A stretch of 64,000 nucleotides of DNA, from assembly GCA_025506515.1 (NCBI GenBank), contig CM046442.1, positions 111,734,491 to 111,798,490 of the forward strand, in the 5' to 3' direction. This document shows positions 46,301-57,549 of this stretch, piece after piece (position 1 is the stretch's first letter; the number at the start of each line of letters is the position of its first letter). The translations under genes and the position numbers were made by a program. The notes below the pieces were generated by a model. It worked only from the letters and a program-made list of their open reading frames with translations, was not told the DNA's origin and searched no databases. Origin of the DNA: Flaveria trinervia (Eukaryota; Streptophyta; Magnoliopsida; Asterales; Asteraceae).

Positions 46301-46623
46301 TCAGTGGTGCCCTTTGGATACCCAGCGGGGAAAGTGGCATCATCCAATTGTAGGGTTTGGCGAAGAATTGCCGGAGTGATGACCACCTGACGGTTGTTGA
46401 CAAACGACTGGAGAGAGTCGGTGTCATTCTCCCCAGTGATAAGGGTGACGTTCGTCCAGAACTGATTTAGGGAGTCGGCATGAATGGTAGGATTTAGAGG
46501 GAAATCCATTTTGTAGGGAGAATGGACCATTAGATCAATCGCATTATCAAACTTTGTCCAGAAGGGTGATTTGGTAAGGTAGGCAACACAGTTGTGTCTT
46601 GGTTTAAGCTTCATGGTCACCAT
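43304..46623 (-). pseudogene. Element E extra ORF after pol (env position), broken
   Basis: It starts at ATG 46623. The first frame runs to 45514 with only two TAG stops (46273 and 46000). The N-terminal domain has LNQFWTNVTLITGEND and RWILYPRFIMAIIEN, aligning with FW and YPRF in the C and D copies. Next comes a Pro/Thr/Lys-rich linker with KSKKPKKA. After a shift near 45600, a Ser/Pro-rich part with a Leu-rich stretch follows. A Lys/Glu-rich segment (44840-44271) holds KAKRKRIADRKEKEKE and EKEKEKEADMEK, likely coiled coil. The last pieces (43994-43674 and 43648-43304) may correspond to the C-terminal domain, but this is weak. At least three frameshifts. No membrane segment seen. Function unknown. 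Confidence 0.72.
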
Positions 46624-46691
46624 TAATGTGAGAGAAGATTTGGAGGTATTGAACGTTAGGTTTTGAGATAATGAAGCTCTGTAAGATTAGG

Positions 46692-46699
46692 TATTTATA
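46692..46699 (-). promoter_or_regulatory. TATA box just upstream of the element E extra ORF
   Basis: The minus strand reads CCTATAAATACC, a full plant TATA consensus, 69 nt before ATG 46623 and directly after the repeat array. A start about 30 nt downstream would leave a 5' UTR near 40 nt with no need for an intron. Confidence 0.6.
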
Positions 46700-47385
46700 G
46701 GGTAAGGGTTAGAAAACAACTGAAGGGTTTGGTGTTAATCATCAGTAGTTTTAAACGATTGATGACATGGTGTTAACCTTCAGAGGTTGAAACAACTGAA
46801 GTTTTGGTTCTAGGCATCAGCAGTTATAAAACTACTGAAAACCATGGTTTTGGCTTCGGATGTTTGAAAACAACTGAAGACTTGGTTTTAGTCATCAGTA
46901 GTTGTGAAACTACTGAAAACCTTGGTTTTGTCTTCAGGTGGTGTAAACAACTGATAACTTGGTTTTAGTCATCAGTAGTTGTAGAACTACTGAAGACATG
47001 GTTTTGTCATCAGTTGTTGTAAACAGCTGAGGACTTGGTGTTAGTCATCAGTAGTTGTGAAACTACTGAGGACATGGTTTTGTCATCAGCTATTTAGGGT
47101 GAAACAGCAGTTGTAGAAACAACTGAAGAGAAAATTCTCATCAGTAGTTTTCGTCAAGTCTTAGCCTTTCAGCTGTTTCATACTGTCCTCAACACTTACT
47201 TATCGGTCTTTTTGCTGTTTTCAGTTGTTTCATAGGACATCAGTACTTGATCTGTTTTTACTGATATCAGTACTTATAACTACATCAGTAGTTGTAAGTT
47301 GATCAGTTGTTTTAACAGAATCAGTACTATATGTGATATGGTTACTAATGATCATCAGTACTTATTTACTGAGATCATCAGTAGT
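46700..47385 (-). repeat. CATCAGTAGTT / AACTACTGA array in the E spacer
   Basis: About 20 pairs of TCATCAGTAGTTGT and AACTACTGAAGAC, or the AACAACTGAAGA version, alternate in opposite sense, so each can form a stem with a 3-5 base loop. The motif matches the E LTR array and lies directly upstream of the TATA box. Confidence 0.86.
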
Positions 47386-47391
47386 TATCAC

Positions 47392-48929
47392 TTATTCTAG
47401 CTGCAGCATACCAAGCCTTAACACTAGGTTTTGGAAAGTTGAACTATCTAAAGGCTTAGTAAAAATGTCTGCAAGCTCATCAGCACTAGGCACAAACTTT
47501 GGATCAATCAGACCTTTTTCAAAACAGTCCCTAATAAAATGATGTCTGATCTCTATATGTTTGGTCCTAGAGTGCTGGACTGGATTTTTGACAATGCACA
47601 GAGCTGAAGCACTATCCATCAATAATGGAGTCTTAGTCTCTGTAATGCCATAATCCAAAAGTTGGTTCTGAAGCCAAAGTACCTGAGAAGTACAACTTGC
47701 AGCTGCAATGTACTCTGCTTCAGCAGTGGATGTAGCAACAGATGTTTGTTTCTTACTCTGCCAAGAAATCAAACAGTTGCCTAGGAATTGACATCCACCA
47801 GAAGTTGACTTTCTGGTTAACTTACACCCTGCATAGTCATTATCTGAAAAAGCAACTAATTTGCATGAGTGTCCAGTGGAATACCATAAACCTAGAGATT
47901 GTGTACCTTGCAAATATCTAAAGATCCTCTTGACTGCAATCAAATGAGACTCTTTAGGAGAAGCCTGAAATCTAGCACAAACACAAGTTGCAAACATGAT
48001 ATCTGGTCTAGAAGCTGTTAAGTACATCAAGGACCCAATCATACATCTGTAAAGTGTTTCATCAACAGCTTTACCTTTCTGATCTACATCCAGTTGTGTG
48101 GTGTTGCACATGGAGTAGAACAGGGCTTACAATTTTGTAAATCAAACTTATTGAAAAGATCTTTTGTATATTTTGACTGATGAATAAAGGTTCCATCAGC
48201 CTTTTGTTTGATTTGCAAGCCTAGAAAGAACTGTAATTCTCCCATTGCACTCATTTCAAACCTTTGTTTCATTAAACATGTAAAATCATCACACAACTGG
48301 GGATCAGAGGATGCAAAAATAATATCATCAACATAAATTTGAACAAGTAGCTTATGCTGATCCACCTTCTTAATAAACAAAGTTTTATCTATGGAGCCTC
48401 TAGTGAAATTACTTTTAAGAAGAAAAATGGAAAGTGTTTCATACCAGGCTCTAAGAGCTTGCTTCAACCATAAAGAGCCTTATCAAGTTTATACACCCAG
48501 TCATGATGTTTATTATCCTCAAAACCTAGTGGTTGACACACATAAACCTCTTCTTTTATTTTACCATATAAAATGTACTTTTGACATCTATTTGAAAAAC
48601 TTTAAGATTATGGAATGCAGCATAGGCTAAGAACAATCTAATTGCCTCTAGTCTGGCTACAGGGGCAAAGGTTTCATCATAATCAATACCTTCTTCTTGT
48701 GAAAACCCTTGTACAACCAGTCTAGCCTTGTTCTTAACAATAAGCCCATTTTCATCAGTTTTATTCCTAAACACCCATTTAGTGCCTATTGCACACTTAC
48801 CTAGGGGTAGAGGAACTAGTTTCCACACTTGCTGTTTCTTGAACTGAAGTAGCTCAAGCTGCATGGCTTCAACCCATCCATTGTCTCTCAAAGCAACATG
48901 ATAGTTCTTTGGCTCTAGCTGACTGATGA
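47392..48929 (-). pseudogene. Element E pol, reverse transcriptase and RNase H, frameshifted
   Basis: RT starts with LRDNGWVEAMQLELLQFKKQ (from 48891) and continues ARLVVQGFSQEEGIDYDETF. A shift near 48560 and another near 48470 follow; the catalytic LVQIYVDDIIFASSD is near 48350. RNase H (48111-47392) is one intact frame, with AFSDNDYAG, STAEAEYIAA, LMDSASALC and ADIFTKPLD supplying the acidic residues, and it ends LRLGMLQLE. This is the best-preserved copia RNase H in the window. Confidence 0.9.
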
Positions 48930-48930
48930 G

Positions 48931-51426
48931 GTCTTAGCAAACAACAGAGAAATCCTTGCCCAACAATATGAAACATTCTCTCATAGGAAGGGTGAGACAC
49001 TGACTCAACAGTTTGAGCGTTTTTCCTGTTTGATCTCTAAGCTAAAAATGGTCAAACATGAATATACCAATAGTCAGATGAACAACAGATTCCTTAGATC
49101 ACTGCCTGAGAGATGGGACACATACACTATTGTCCTACGCTCCAGTGCAAATCTGGATAAACTATCTCTCACCCAACTTCATGGGAAACTACTTACATTT
49201 GAGAGAGAGATATAGCAGAAAAGGAAACTGGCATCATCAGGAAAGCTCACTGATGACTTTGTACCAGGGAACACTACCTTGGTTGGTCATGAGTCAGAAT
49301 ATGCTGCATCTGAAAGTAATTATGATGAGTATATAGATTTCTCTTCAAACAGTCCTGATCATGCATTTGTTGGTGTTGATAGTCACTCAGGCTGTAATAG
49401 TGACAATTTATGTTTTATCATGGATGATTTGAAAGGAATAGCTGATGATGATCTAGAAGAAAAGGATATTCTAAGCCAAATGGCCTTGATTAATATCAGA
49501 TCTCAGAAGTTCTACAAGAGGACTGGCAGGAAATTTCCAGGACTCTCTGGCAAAACCAAAGTTGGTTTTGACAAGAGTAAGTTGAGGTGTCACAAATGCC
49601 AAAGGCTTGGACACTTTGCAAGAGAGTGTAGATCATCTGGATCTAACTCCTCTGCACCCTTTGTGACTTTTCCAAGCACTAGTCCACAAAACAGGTTGCA
49701 ACAACCTGCTAGTTCTGGTCATCATTCACAACCTGTTTCACCTGCATATTTTGTCCCTCAGGTCCAATGTCATATCCGTATCCCTGCTATTACATGCCTC
49801 AGCCAAATCCAGTTCAAGTTCCTACTGCACAATAACCACAAGCATTACCTGAGCCTCTACTATCTCATTCACAACCTCATCACAGCTTTTTCACCCCTGG
49901 TAATGTTGACTGGAGCAGTTTACCGGATGATCTCTCTGGTACCGAGCAATTATTACTGGTGATGGTCAACATGGTGGTGAATATCCTTTTGGGAATCTAG
50001 CTCTCATGGCCCTGGAATCTACTGAGGTTTCTTGCTCCAATGCATCTTCTTCGCAGGTAACCCAGGTATCTTCTGAGGCTAAGGCCAAGCTTTGTTCTGA
50101 ATCTTGCATAGATGCATTTGTCTCTATTAGAGAAGCAAATGTAGCTGTAATTAATCAAAATCTAGAGCTTGAGCAACTATTTCCAAAAGAAAAGCTAATA
50201 TGAGTCTGTCCTTAAGGATAAAGATGATGAGATTTATAAGCTTAAATGCCAATTAAATGATGAAAAGGCTAAGCTAGAGGTCATTCTTGAGAACCATAAG
50301 GAACTCAAAGAAAAACTTGCAGTTACCTAAGTTGAGTGTGACCGCTGGGTGTCATCCTGCAAGGGATTTGAAATGCTGCTCAGTAAGCAATTTGCTTCAA
50401 ATGTGAAGTTTGGAATTGGTTATAACCATATTGCACCTCCAACAGATTTTACTCCAAAACCAATAGTAAAATCTGAAAGTGAAAGCAATCTCCAAACCGC
50501 ATTATCATGTGCATCATCCATAAGTGATCTCCCAAAATCACAAGATGAAATAAGGGTTGATACCTCAGCAAGTCAATTGGCTGATGGGTTAACTACTGAT
50601 AAGCACATGAAGCTAAGTATTTCAGATGTTGTCCCTCAAAGTAACTTAAGTACTGAAGGGCAAGTTACAACAATTGAAAAGCATTTCAAATCAGCTGAAA
50701 TAAATGGATTAACAACTGCTGACAATAAACAACTGAAGAACAACTCTTCAGTTGTTACAGATTCTTCAGTACTGAACAAAATTACTGAAAGGAGGAAAGT
50801 ACTGAAGAGCACACCTTCAGTAGTTTCCTCATCAGCAGTTGATCAATCCAAGATGAAGAAGAAGCCATGTGAAATATGTGGTAAATTCAATCATCTTTCT
50901 GATGAATGTTGGTACAGAAAGGGTTCCAAACTCAACAGAGATAAGCTCATTAAAATCCAGATGGATGAAATGAAAACTGAGTTTGAGACCAAGTTTGTAC
51001 CGCAATCATTCCATTGTGATAAACCCAAGCCTTCAACCAAATTCAAAAAGAGGATAAGGTTAATCACAAAACAGCTGATGGTGCTCCTCATGATAAACAT
51101 CAGACTAAGTCTGTTAATTTTAAGGAGGAAATGGTGGATCATGGGAACTCATCAAACACAAGTACTGATATGTCACAAGAGCTGAAAGCTTTGGCTACAA
51201 ATCAGACACAACTTGTTATGATGGTTCAGCATTTGTTAGGGAGAGTTAACCAATTAGATGCACCTGTGATCAAATCACTGAAAAGGCATTCCAAGCCCAA
51301 ATCCAAGGAATCCATTTCAGCACCATCTCCTTCTTCAGCTGTTAATCATAAGAAACAAGTTATGGTTGCATCTGTTGATGAAAACAGACCCAAAACCAAA
51401 AAGGTTTGGGTCTCAAAATCTAACTA
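48931..51426 (+). pseudogene. Element E' gag, 5' truncated and frameshifted
   Basis: It begins inside the UBN2 region (VLANNREILAQQYETFSHRK) and continues RFLRSLPERWDTYTIVLRSS. Around 49587 is the knuckle CHKCQRLGHFAREC. After several shifts, 50349-51185 starts MSSCKGFEMLLSKQFASNVKF and includes a second knuckle, CEICGKFNHLSDEC, near 50870. The region just before it (about 50700-50845) is built from the same CAACTGAAGAA and TTCAGTAGTT motifs as the family's non-coding arrays. The last part (51131-51427) is basic. Confidence 0.83.
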
Positions 51427-51436
51427 GTTTTCTTTT

Positions 51437-52070
51437 ATGCAGGGTTCTTCAACATGCCAAAGGAGCATCCGGTATGTGGACAGTGGAGGATCAATGCATA
51501 TGACTGGGAGCAGTTCTCTTCTTAATGACTACTCTCAAGGAAAGAAGGGATTTGTTTCATTTGGAAATGATGCCAGAGGTTACATCATTGGGAAAGGATA
51601 TGTGTCTAATGGACAAATCAGGTTTGATGATGTCAACCATGTGGAGAATCTCAAGTATAATCTGCTGAGTGTCAGTCAGATGTGTGATAAAGGGCATGTT
51701 GCACTTTTCACAAGCCAGAACTGCAGGATTCTGTCTTCCCAAGTTCTGAGGCTGATTGACAAGGTAATGGATGAACATACTCTCCTGAAGGCCAACAGGA
51801 TTGGAAGAGTGTATGCCTTGGATTTGTCAAAGAAGATTGATTTGAAGGGTCATCCATGCCTGTTGTCCAAAGCCTCTCTTCAGGAATCTAAACTATGGCA
51901 TAGAAGGCTGGGTCATGTCAATCTCAGAAACATGAATCAGCTGATCCATAATCGTTTAGTGAGAGGTTTATCAACAAAGGAGTTCCACTGTGATGAAGCC
52001 TGCACTGTTTGTTTGAAAGGAAAACAACACAAAGTCTCATTCCCTCCCATTGAAGAACCTAAGTCCATTG
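51437..52070 (+). pseudogene. Element E' protease and GAG-pre-integrase, cut by element D
   Basis: The protease site is RYVDSGGSMHMTG, followed by LLSVSQMCDKGH. The pre-integrase domain has KLWHRRLGHVNLRNMN and the CTVCLKGKQHK zinc residues. The frame is open until D begins at 52071, so the break was caused by that insertion. The next Pol segment resumes at 61997. Confidence 0.88.
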
Positions 52071-52289
52071 TGTTGATACATGTATGTCCCTAGATCGTGA
52101 TATGTGATGTAATAGATCTTGTTTGGTATGATTAATGAACTGATATGATAGTCTGTTGGTTATAATGTTTAATAGTTCATTAATGAGTCGTAAATGAATT
52201 GATTGAGTTTATGATTACTTGAATGATTACATATAATATTATATTAATTAACTAAAACATTCAAACTTAACTTAATGAAGTTCCCATGC

Positions 52290-52495
52290 GAATGGCTCAT
52301 GCGAATGAACCATAAGCATGAAGAACCTCATACAATTGACTCAGTCGCACGACTGAACCAGGAGACTGGATCAGTCGTACGACTGTAACATAAGATTGGC
52401 TCAATCGCACGACTGAACACTCAGTCGCACGAATGAACCAACCGCATGGTTCAATCGCACGACTGAACCAAACTAATGGTTCAGTCGCACGATTG
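52290..52495 (+). repeat. TCAGTCG-CA-CGACTGA palindrome array in the D LTR
   Basis: About eight palindromic copies of TTCAGTCGCACGACTGAA or its CAATCG, CAGTCGTACG and CGAATGA variants occur. The last copy ends about 13 bp before the TATA box. The same array is at 61540-61715 in the 3' LTR. Confidence 0.9.
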
Positions 52496-52508
52496 AAGAG
52501 TGCCAACC

Positions 52509-52516
52509 TATAAATA
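52509..52516 (+). promoter_or_regulatory. TATA box of the element D 5' LTR
   Basis: CCTATAAATACA follows the palindrome array directly; this is the expected promoter of the full-length D transcript. Confidence 0.75.
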
Positions 52517-52781
52517 CAACTCAATTCGTGAAAAACGAGAGATTCGATCAAGTTCAATTCCATACGAACCCTAGCCGTCCAGAAACCTTCCAAATCGTTC
52601 TCCAAGTTCATAGAACACATTAGATCGATTCCTTATCGACTTCTAACGTTAGTTTCAATCCTTGATTGATTCTTCGTGTGTTCTCACTGATTGGATCGCC
52701 AATCAAATAGGATTCCGCACTATTTGATCCGGTATACACGTGATCTCTAGGTATTTCAGTCGAATACCAGGTCCTAACAAG

Positions 52782-52793
52782 TGGTATCAGAGC
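52782..52793 (+). other. Element D primer-binding site
   Basis: TGGTATCAGAGC, a perfect initiator-Met site two bases after the LTR. Confidence 0.93.
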
Positions 52794-52984
52794 TATTGGC
52801 TCTTGATTACGTGTTGATTCAATCAAGATTGCATAAGTTTGTGTTTTTAGACTAAAAACACAATCTTTGGCATCAAAAGTGATATTGGAAGTTCCCTGCT
52901 CATCGACGTTTGGTTTCTACGGACTCAGGCAATCAGAACTTGTAAAATTTCGAATTTTTACGGCTGAAAACCGTCAAACCTAGA

Positions 52985-53240
52985 AATTTTCGCAAACCAG
53001 CAGCTTCAATCGCACGACTGACTCATTCGTACGACTGGACTCCATTCGTACTGCTCATACGCACGATTGGACCTAGTCGCACCTTCATTCGGCCGATTGA
53101 ACCGTTCGTTCGCATAGCTCATACGCACCAGATTCATTCGCACGACTGAACCAATCGCCCAGTTCATTCGCACGATTGAACCAATCGCAGAGCTTATACG
53201 CACGAGTAGCTCATTCGCATCCTTCAGTCGCATCAGTAAA
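52985..53240 (+). repeat. Palindrome-motif array in the D gag leader
   Basis: More than a dozen units such as CATTCGCACGACTGAACC and CATACGCACGA lie between the primer site and the gag start. It is the same family motif as the LTR, here in the transcribed leader, ending about 35 bp before ATG 53274. Confidence 0.87.
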
Positions 53241-53273
53241 AGCTTGTTTGATTAGATTATAAGTTTATTCATC

Positions 53274-55320
53274 ATGGAAGATCAGATGTCAGCCTTTACT
53301 GCTGGGAAGGACTCAAGGATACAGAATCTGTTGCTGCTTGAAAGTGAGGTGGGGAATCACAATAAACCACCAAAGCTTTTGACTTTAGATGAGTTTTCCC
53401 ACTGGAAACAACGTTTGAGATCTACCTTAATGGAGTAGATCCTAATCTGTGGGAAGCCATTGAGACAGGTTATAGTACACCGGTGGGAGCTAATGGGGTT
53501 AAACTAACATTAAGCGGGATGACCGACGCACAGAAAGTAAAGTACAATGCAGAGAAAAGAGTATATGCATTGATCACTCAGTCTATCCCCAAAGACATAT
53601 TCCACCAGTATTCCGAGAACAAGCAGTCCAAGAAACTGTGGGATGCACTAGAGAAGAGATATGATGGTAATGCATCATTGAAGGCAATCAAAGCAAAGGA
53701 GTTAAAGAAGGAATTCGATAACTTCTCATCAATTGGTAATGAAAGCTTGGACGACGTCATAGATAGATTCTACCACTTGATGAGCGAATTGCATACACAT
53801 GGAGTGGCTACTACCATGGAAGAAAAAGTAAGCAACTTCGCAGATGAGTTGCCGGATAAGTGGGCTACATTCGTGTCTAACCTGAGACAGAATGGAATCC
53901 TTGTAAAGCTGGATATAAATGACTTCATTCTTATGTTGCGAGAAGAAGCACCAGGATGAAGTATAGAGCTCAGAAGTCTTCGTACACACAAAATCCAACT
54001 TTATACAACACCACACCTCAAGCAAAGGCATCTGGAGCACCCCTCCAGACTGCTTTTGTGTCTAGCTCGTCAGGTCCCACACATGCTTCTCCTTCTGGAT
54101 CAGACACGTCTGGGTCATCATGTACCCATCATATTGGATCAGAAGCAAACGCTACCAAACTGAAGATGGAGAACTTCGGTAATGTGACCGTGGAAGTAGC
54201 ACGAGAGCATATGGATCTCTTAGCAGCAGTGGTTCATTCATATGATGGACTTGTTGCTGGGAAGATTGGAAGCTGCCATCTGGCAGATGAGGACTACGAG
54301 CAGGTGGATGAGATGGAGCTTGAAAGAATGGATATAATGTGGGCCTTAGCAAGTGCTGTTCGGAGGGCGAAAAAGTTTGTGAAAAAGACTGGACAGAACT
54401 TGGTTGCTACTAAGGACACCACCTTTGGCTTCGACAAGAGTAAAGTGACCTGCTTTAACTGTGGTGAGAAGGGGCACTTCAAACGAGAATGTGTCAAGCC
54501 AAAGAAGACGGGGAATGGGAACCCGTTCTCATCATTTACTCGCCAGGACAAGCAACCCTCTAATTCTACTTCATCAAACAAGGACCCTAAAGCACTAACT
54601 GCTCATGATGATGAAGGACAGGATTGGAGTTTCAGGTTTGTCTCACCAGGAGAATCTAACATTGCCAGTGTCGAGGATATTGATGATGATTCTGCGAGTG
54701 AAGGCGATATAGCAGTTGAAATTGCAATGTCACATAGTGAAGAAACAACTGCAGCCGAGGACAGCTACAAGCCAAATGACGAAGTTTCCACCTTAGAGAC
54801 AGAAAAGCCAGAGTCGACAGAACCAGAATCATCTGATGCAGCACTGATGGCTAATACTTCTGAACCAACTCAGGTAAGTACCACTGACCGACTTTTTAAT
54901 AACCATGCTTGTTCTGATTGTGACACGTTTAGGAAGAGCATAGATGAAAAATTTGCTAGGTTATTAGACCATAATGATAACTTAGTAAAAGATTTACGTC
55001 TGTGTACTGAGGCAAATAGAGTGCTAAAACAAAATGAGCATTGTTATAAAGAAAAGATAGACCTATTGACCAAACAACTTAGGGAAACTGAAACCAAAAA
55101 CCCGGTTCAACATCTTAAGACCAAACACATCGGTATTAAATACCACTTCATAAGAGACTGTTTTGAAAAGAACTTAATAGATGTGGTTAAAATTAATACT
55201 GATTTTCAACGTGCTGACCTCTATACAAAAGCCTTTGATAAACCACGTTTTCAATACTTGCTAGAGGTCAACGGCGTTAAAAAGAAAAGTGAGGTAATTC
55301 CTGATGAGCATAATGTGTAG
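53274..55320 (+). pseudogene. Element D gag fused to the C-terminus of RNase H
   Basis: ATG 53274 begins MEDQMSAFTAGKDSRI. A shift near 53412 moves to the frame reading DPNLWEAIETGYSTP... and LWDALEKRYDGN. Another near 53950 leads to a 454-codon ORF (53956-55320). That ORF holds the knuckle CFNCGEKGHFKREC near 54452, an acidic Ser-rich part and a coiled-coil-like end (residues about 320-380). At residue 382 it changes without a stop into NPVQHLKTKHIGIKYHFIRD, the final RNase H segment of copia Pol, ending at the normal Pol terminus. Everything between was deleted. The RNase H active site is not included. Confidence 0.87.
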
Positions 55321-55454
55321 TCCGGTGTAGGTGTCATTAATGTTTATTTTATCTTATGTTATCTGCTTTTTTTGTCTGTTACATTTAACTTCATGCTACC
55401 TTGCTGTTTATTAAAATCCAAATATAATTAAATCCGAAATGATTTTAGTATTTT

Positions 55455-55462
55455 AGGGGGAG
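55455..55462 (+). other. Internal polypurine tract copy in element D
   Basis: AGGGGGAG about 135 bp after the gag/RNase H stop; no LTR follows. It is equivalent to 17391 in element C. Confidence 0.65.
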
Positions 55463-56035
55463 AATATGTCAGCAAGTTAATATTAAAAAAAAATGAGGGA
55501 GAAGGGGTAACTAGCTGAAATAAGGTAGAATGTGTTTGTGATACTGATTCAATACCTTTGGAATATGATAGTACACAGGAACAAATCAAGAGGGATTTTC
55601 AAATTTAAGGTTTGAAAAGATGCAAAAGTTCAAAGTATAAGTCTGTGTAGTCTAAGCAATATAAAAAGGGGAAAATGATAGAAAACTGGCAACTCCTAAG
55701 GTGACACAGAGAAAGTAGACTTAGAGGCTGCTAGACCACAAATGATATGTTGGTAGATTCAACACAATAGACAATTAGACCTGATTGGTGATCTCAAGAT
55801 CAAACTAAGTTGTTCAACTGACTGTGGACTTTCATCTTATCACTGGTTAACACAATCAAATATATTCCAATAAGGGGTAATGAGCATTTAAACGCCACAA
55901 AAGTGTGCGGATGACCAAAATTAGAGCAAAGCAAGAAAAAATGAAAGACAAATGCAATAAAGCTAATGGCTCATGTTGTTGGTGCATTTTGTGTAAAATA
56001 AAAGTAAGCTGCTCTAACAAGGAGATAGGTTGTGT

Positions 56036-56144
56036 GCCTCTCTGCTGTGCGATGGCACTGACGTGAGGATAAGCATAACCTAGATATTCTAGAATTCATT
56101 GTTGTTTGCCGCCTCTCTGCTGTGCGATGGCACTGACCTGAGGA
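56036..56144 (+). repeat. 34-bp direct repeat in the D spacer
   Basis: Two copies containing CTCTCTGCTGTGCGATGG and CACTGACSTGAGGA start 75 bp apart with one base difference. Confidence 0.9.
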
Positions 56145-56874
56145 CATGCTTCTCTTTGAAAGCTCTAAGAATAGTCTCTTCTTGTAATAATACCCGTAGA
56201 CCGCTCAAAACCGCTGAGGAATGTTGATTATCATATAAGTGTGGGATCCACAAATGTTAGCTGAAATAATTAAACCTAAATCAGTCACCAGTCTATGTCA
56301 AAAGTCTGTGTATGGATTTAAGTGGACAAATATACTGACAATCTTAGTGGCTACATTCTCAAAAGTTCAACTCAATGTGAAAATCTAAGAGCTTCAGTAT
56401 GATTTCCTTAAGTTGCTGATGACTCTGGATGAATACCGAGAATTTAAGCGTCAAAGAGCTTTAATAACAAGTCCCAAAATGATTTGATATTCCTGTATGA
56501 TTCCAAAATTGATTTGGTCCATATATGATCAATCTAAGTTAAAGCTGTCTACTCCTAATCAAATCACTTAGATTTTCATCTTAGGGTTTTATCTCTCACA
56601 AAAATCCAAACATAAACTTTAGTTGTGCAGTTAGTTTAAGTTACTATGTTTATCTTTTAATTTGTGTGTCTGTCGGACTACATCAGGGAAATCAGAAGGG
56701 AATTAACTTACCTAAAAAGGGTCATGTCTGAGATGGCCACATGGTTTTTCAAAATGTCAAAGGTCACGTCTGAAGTGACTGAATTGGTTAAGAGCTTACC
56801 ATGTTATTATCTAAAGTGAAAAGGGTCTGAACAGTAAATGTTAAAAATGACTGTAAACTCAAAAAGTGTGACCC

Positions 56875-57165
56875 ATTCGCACTAGTGGATCAGGATTATC
56901 GACCAACTATGCGAATGGCTTCCAATCGGCCGAATGGACATGAAATTGATTCATTCGACCGAATGGAAGGGGGAGAATGAAACAGTAGACCGACTGTGGC
57001 TCAGTCGGTCAACTAAAGGGGCGAATGAAGGAGACCGAATGAGTCAGTCGACCGACTGAGACTCAGTCGGCCGACTGAATGTGATTGACTAGGCCAATCG
57101 TACGACTGAACCTCAGTCGCCCGATTGAACTGAGCGACTGAGGCCAGTCGGGCGAATGAACCTAG
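56875..57165 (+). repeat. Palindrome-motif array in the D spacer
   Basis: Units such as CAGTCGACCGACTGAG, CAGTCGGCCGACTGAA and ATTCGACCGAATGG keep the TCAGTCG/CGACTGA palindrome of the LTR but often carry GGCC or GACC centres. The array ends within 10 bp of the TATA-like box. Confidence 0.88.
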
Positions 57166-57171
57166 GTTTAG

Positions 57172-57179
57172 TATTTAAG
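57172..57179 (+). promoter_or_regulatory. Predicted internal promoter upstream of the D extra ORF
   Basis: TATTTAAG is a weak TATA-like box, directly after the array. A leader would run to ACAG|GTACAC (intron start 57317) and rejoin at GTGTTACAG|ATAA (57894), four bases before ATG 57899. The arrangement parallels element C. Inference only. Confidence 0.45.
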
Positions 57180-57549
57180 GGTCTTAATCGATCGCATATC
57201 ACTCATCACTCCCAAAACACCCCGAATCGCGTTCATTACCGTTACCCTGTCGAAATTGCCTCCGATTCTGATATACATTGCGGTTAAGATTCTTACATTC
57301 CAGTGACGTTTTACAGGTACACTACTCCTTGAATCCTACCAAAATCAGTACATGACCGAACTACAATAGCGACATTGGATTAAATCAAGAACCGAACTGC
57401 GAATCGACCTAATCACCTATGTAAATGAAGCAAAATGTTAAAATTGAGTTTAATAGGTTATTAGTGACAAGTTTACGAGACTAATGGACCATTACACACT
57501 GTTAAAAGACTTAGAAGGGTCAAGATTCGACCCATAGGGATCGAACAGG

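Larger units (their letters stand above)
42222..48929 (-). mobile_element. Element E: Sirevirus-type copia, RT to 3' LTR, minus strand
   Basis: From right to left: RT (from 48929), RNase H (stop at 47392), hairpin-motif spacer, extra ORF (46623 to 43304), purine tract and 3' LTR (43084 to 42222). Gag, integrase and the 5' LTR are absent. Instead, at 48929/48930 it meets the gag of a plus-strand copy of the same family (E') head to head. RT is near-identical to that of E' at 63180-64000. Confidence 0.85.
52071..52779 (+). repeat. Element D 5' LTR
   Basis: Ends TGTTGATAC and CCTAACA. It contains the TCAGTCGCACGACTGA array (about 52290-52495) and a TATA box at 52509. Confidence 0.94.
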
